From Dehalococcoidales bacterium (GTDB lineage: Bacteria; Chloroflexota; Dehalococcoidia; Dehalococcoidales; UBA2162): a stretch of 16,515 nt of DNA. Below the pieces are notes generated by a model. That model ran no database searches. It was given only the letters and a program-made list of their open reading frames with translations, and was not told the DNA's origin. Position numbers and translations under genes: made by a program. Each line of letters opens with the position of its first letter. The first letter of the stretch is position 1. The DNA is taken from positions 1 to 16,515 of the forward strand of contig JAFGCW010000077.1 of the NCBI GenBank assembly GCA_016932435.1, written 5' to 3'. Positions 15,060 to 16,515 of the stretch are shown here, in pieces.

Positions 15060-16275
15060 AAAATTTCTCTTTCAATATGGTCTTCAATATCCGCCAGCCG
15101 TCCGAAAAGCTGGAGAGTTTTCCTTCCCCGTAAATCCGTTCGTTTTCGAAACTCGGTACTTCTTTTACCTTCAGCCCGGCTTTTTTCGTCCTGATATACA
15201 TCTCCGTGTCAATCTCAAAACCATCACTCGTAAATTCTACTTTATCCAAAATATCACGACGGAAAGCATGGTAACCATAAGCCAAGTCAGTATACCCTGT
15301 ACCAAACAGAATATTCGTCAGGGTGGTAAATCCCGAGTTACCGAACCGGCGAAGACGAGGCATATCCTTCGTTCCACCGCTCTGCAGAAACCTTGAACCT
15401 TTTACCATGTCATAACCATTTCTCAGCGGCGAAATATATGATTCTATTTCCTCAGTCCTAAATGAACCGTCAGCATCATACGTAATGATAAGGTCACGGG
15501 TTGCACTTGAGAACCCCTGCCTCATGGCATTACCTTTTCCTTTACCCGTCTGAATAAGGATTACGATATCAGGACGAAGTTTTTTTGCAGCCTCTATTGT
15601 TTTGTCTTTCGAATGTCCATCGACAAGAATCAATTCGGCATCTTTAGGTAAGTATGGCAGAACATGTGGCAAATTATTCTCTTCGTTCATTGTCGGTATG
15701 ACAATGGAGAGGTCATCAGCTTTAATGGAGTTCGACAAAACCCACCGGGCGGCGCCGGAGATTTCAGGCGATACGAAATCGAGTGTACCACGGAAACCAT
15801 TTCTTTCATGTAGTTCGTGAAGTTCTGGTTCGGTTCGGGGAACGAGGATGGCTTTCACGCCAGCGCTATTGGCGGCTTCCATGTCCGTATACTTATCGCC
15901 GATAAAGAATGAATTTGAGATATCGATTTCATGTTCGGTAATTGCTTTTTCGAGCATGCCTGAGTTGGGTTTACGGCAGTTACAGTGCTCGTCAGGGTGA
16001 TGGGGGCAGTAATAAATGTCATCAATTGTTGCCCCGGATTTTTGCAGATCTGCTTTCATCTTTCTGTGAACCCGTGCCAGGTCTTCTTCGGTGAGAAAGC
16101 CACGACCGATGCCTGACTGGTTAGTCACCAGAATGACCTTATATCCGGCTTCGTTTAGGTTCCGAATGCTTTCTGCTGCATCAGGGAAAAGATGTAACTG
16201 CTCGGGATTCTTACAGTACGGAACATCCTTTGCAATGGTCCCATCTCTATCGAGAAATACCGCTTTATTATTCAT
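15052..16275 (-). CDS. gmhB: GmhB-type heptose bisphosphate phosphatase fused to a GT2 glycosyltransferase
   Basis: This is a two-domain protein of 407 residues. Residues 1-~165 are a HAD-IIIA phosphatase: nucleophile D9 and D11 in FLDRDGT, TNQSG (51-55), the zinc set C90-x-H92-x5-C98-x-C100, R101-K102-P, and GDKYTD (126-131). This matches D-glycero-D-manno-heptose 1,7-bisphosphate 7-phosphatase (GmhB), which yields the 1-phosphate for HddC. Residues ~188-407 are a GT-A domain like dolichol-phosphate mannosyltransferases: IVIPTMNEENNLPHV (191-205), LVDGHSKDKT, TGKGKGNAMRQGF and YDADGS with D267-x-D269. It has no membrane tail, unlike some relatives. It is the first intact gene of the operon. 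ATG 16275 has no Shine-Dalgarno. Confidence 0.9.
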   Translation of the reverse strand: MNNKAVFLDRDGTIAKDVPYCKNPEQLHLFPDAAESIRNLNEAGYKVILVTNQSGIGRGFLTEEDLARVHRKMKADLQKSGATIDDIYYCPHHPDEHCNCRKPNSGMLEKAITEHEIDISNSFFIGDKYTDMEAANSAGVKAILVPRTEPELHELHERNGFRGTLDFVSPEISGAARWVLSNSIKADDLSIVIPTMNEENNLPHVLPYLPKDAELILVDGHSKDKTIEAAKKLRPDIVILIQTGKGKGNAMRQGFSSATRDLIITYDADGSFRTEEIESYISPLRNGYDMVKGSRFLQSGGTKDMPRLRRFGNSGFTTLTNILFGTGYTDLAYGYHAFRRDILDKVEFTSDGFEIDTEMYIRTKKAGLKVKEVPSFENERIYGEGKLSSFSDGWRILKTILKEKFFE

Positions 16276-16284
16276 ATTTTAACT

Positions 16285-16313
16285 AAATTATTATTTTTTA
16301 TTTTTATTATCAA
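16285..16313 (-). promoter_or_regulatory. Possible promoter of the glycan operon
   Basis: In the very AT-rich gap before ATG 16275, the minus strand has TTGATA (16313-16308), a 17-bp spacer and a poor -10 (TAATTT, 16290-16285). If used, transcription would begin within a few bases of the ATG, which would explain the missing Shine-Dalgarno. The -10 matches consensus in only three positions and the AT-richness makes chance matches likely. Confidence 0.25.
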
Positions 16314-16364
16314 AATGGAAACTGATAATTTCTAAAGTGAAGGCTTGCTTCGAAGATTATTAAT

Positions 16365-16481
16365 TTATCGGTGGAGATTACCGATTTGACCGCCGCCGAT
16401 GAACTCGTAAGGTAGCTTCGAATACGGACGGGCATGGTTCTGTCCCATCGATCCCACCCCGACAACACCGACTCGTATCAT
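16365..16481 (-). pseudogene. Truncated Gfo/Idh/MocA oxidoreductase remnant (38 codons)
   Basis: ATG 16481 is preceded by a strong GGAGG site (minus strand, spacing 5). The frame encodes MIRVGVVGVGSMGQNHARPY and then SKLPYEFIGGGQIGNLHR before TAA at 16367-16365. The first half is the standard Gfo/Idh/MocA dinucleotide-binding start (GVVGVGSMGxNHARxYSxLP). YEFIGGGQI aligns with the second beta strand, usually VELVGVADI. The rest of the ~330-residue protein is missing, and DNA becomes abruptly AT-rich just past the stop. It is most likely the 5' remnant of a deleted or interrupted gene, or possibly now a translated leader for the operon. It is not the 5' end of the intact Gfo/Idh gene at 6905-7963, which has its own start. 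Confidence 0.7.
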
Positions 16482-16515
16482 TTCGTTCCTCCGCACCCAA
16501 TACCTGGCGAGTTAC
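16478..16515 (-). CDS. Possible C-terminal tail of a gene entering from the right edge
   Basis: On the minus strand a frame open from the window edge encodes 11 residues (NSPGIGCGGTK) and ends at TGA 16480-16478. That stop overlaps the ATG of the Gfo/Idh remnant as ATGA, the same coupling seen elsewhere in this operon. Too little is visible to name it, and an open frame this short can be chance. Confidence 0.3.
   Translation of the reverse strand, partial: NSPGIGCGGTK

Noticed and set aside
1..16515. CRISPR arrays, tRNA or rRNA genes, insertion sequences
   Set aside because: I saw no regularly spaced repeats, no tRNA-like cloverleaf or conserved rRNA sequence, and no transposase-like translation in any frame.

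Overview
This is a bacterial cell-surface glycan biosynthesis locus with the start of a probable selenoprotein gene at its left edge. The organism is most likely an anaerobic member of the Chloroflexota (Dehalococcoidia-like). That placement is an inference from the mix of a DUF1616 membrane protein, a UGSC-family selenoprotein relative, FrhB-like and DUF362 proteins, and moderate GC. No rRNA or marker gene is present to prove it. UGA is used as a normal stop elsewhere in the window, so the in-frame UGA in the first gene is not explained by an altered code.

Layout, left to right. (1) 1-371, minus: the 5' part of a UGSC-like gene with an in-frame UGA at 77-75. A hairpin directly downstream has the shape of a bacterial SECIS element. 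(2) 524-1378, minus: a DUF1616 membrane protein. It is divergent from a Wzx-type flippase (1554-2936, plus), with back-to-back promoters in the 175-bp gap. The flippase promoter implies a leaderless mRNA. (3) 2929-4254, plus: an FrhB-like iron-sulfur protein that overlaps the flippase end. (4) 4274-16275, minus: eleven co-directional, tightly packed genes forming one probable operon. In transcription order they are a GmhB-GT2 fusion, a GT2 glycosyltransferase, HddA, GmhA, GalE, HddC, a large multi-pass membrane protein, DUF362, a Gfo/Idh/MocA oxidoreductase, a GT4 glycosyltransferase and a polysaccharide pyruvyl transferase-family protein. (5) 16365-16481, minus: a 38-codon remnant of a second Gfo/Idh/MocA gene, possibly overlapping the tail of a gene that enters from the right edge.

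How they fit together: GmhA, HddA, the GmhB domain and HddC make up the complete known route from sedoheptulose 7-phosphate to GDP-D-glycero-alpha-D-manno-heptose. GalE supplies UDP-galactose-type sugars. The two GT2 enzymes and the GT4 enzyme would assemble the repeat or glycan. The pyruvyl transferase, the oxidoreductase and perhaps the FrhB and DUF362 proteins would modify it, and the flippase would export it. The 8.9-kb membrane protein is a candidate polymerase or GT-C-type transferase. Base composition changes sharply near 8.9 kb: the block from GT4 to DUF362 is GC-rich and the heptose block is AT-rich. This suggests the locus was assembled from parts of different origin.
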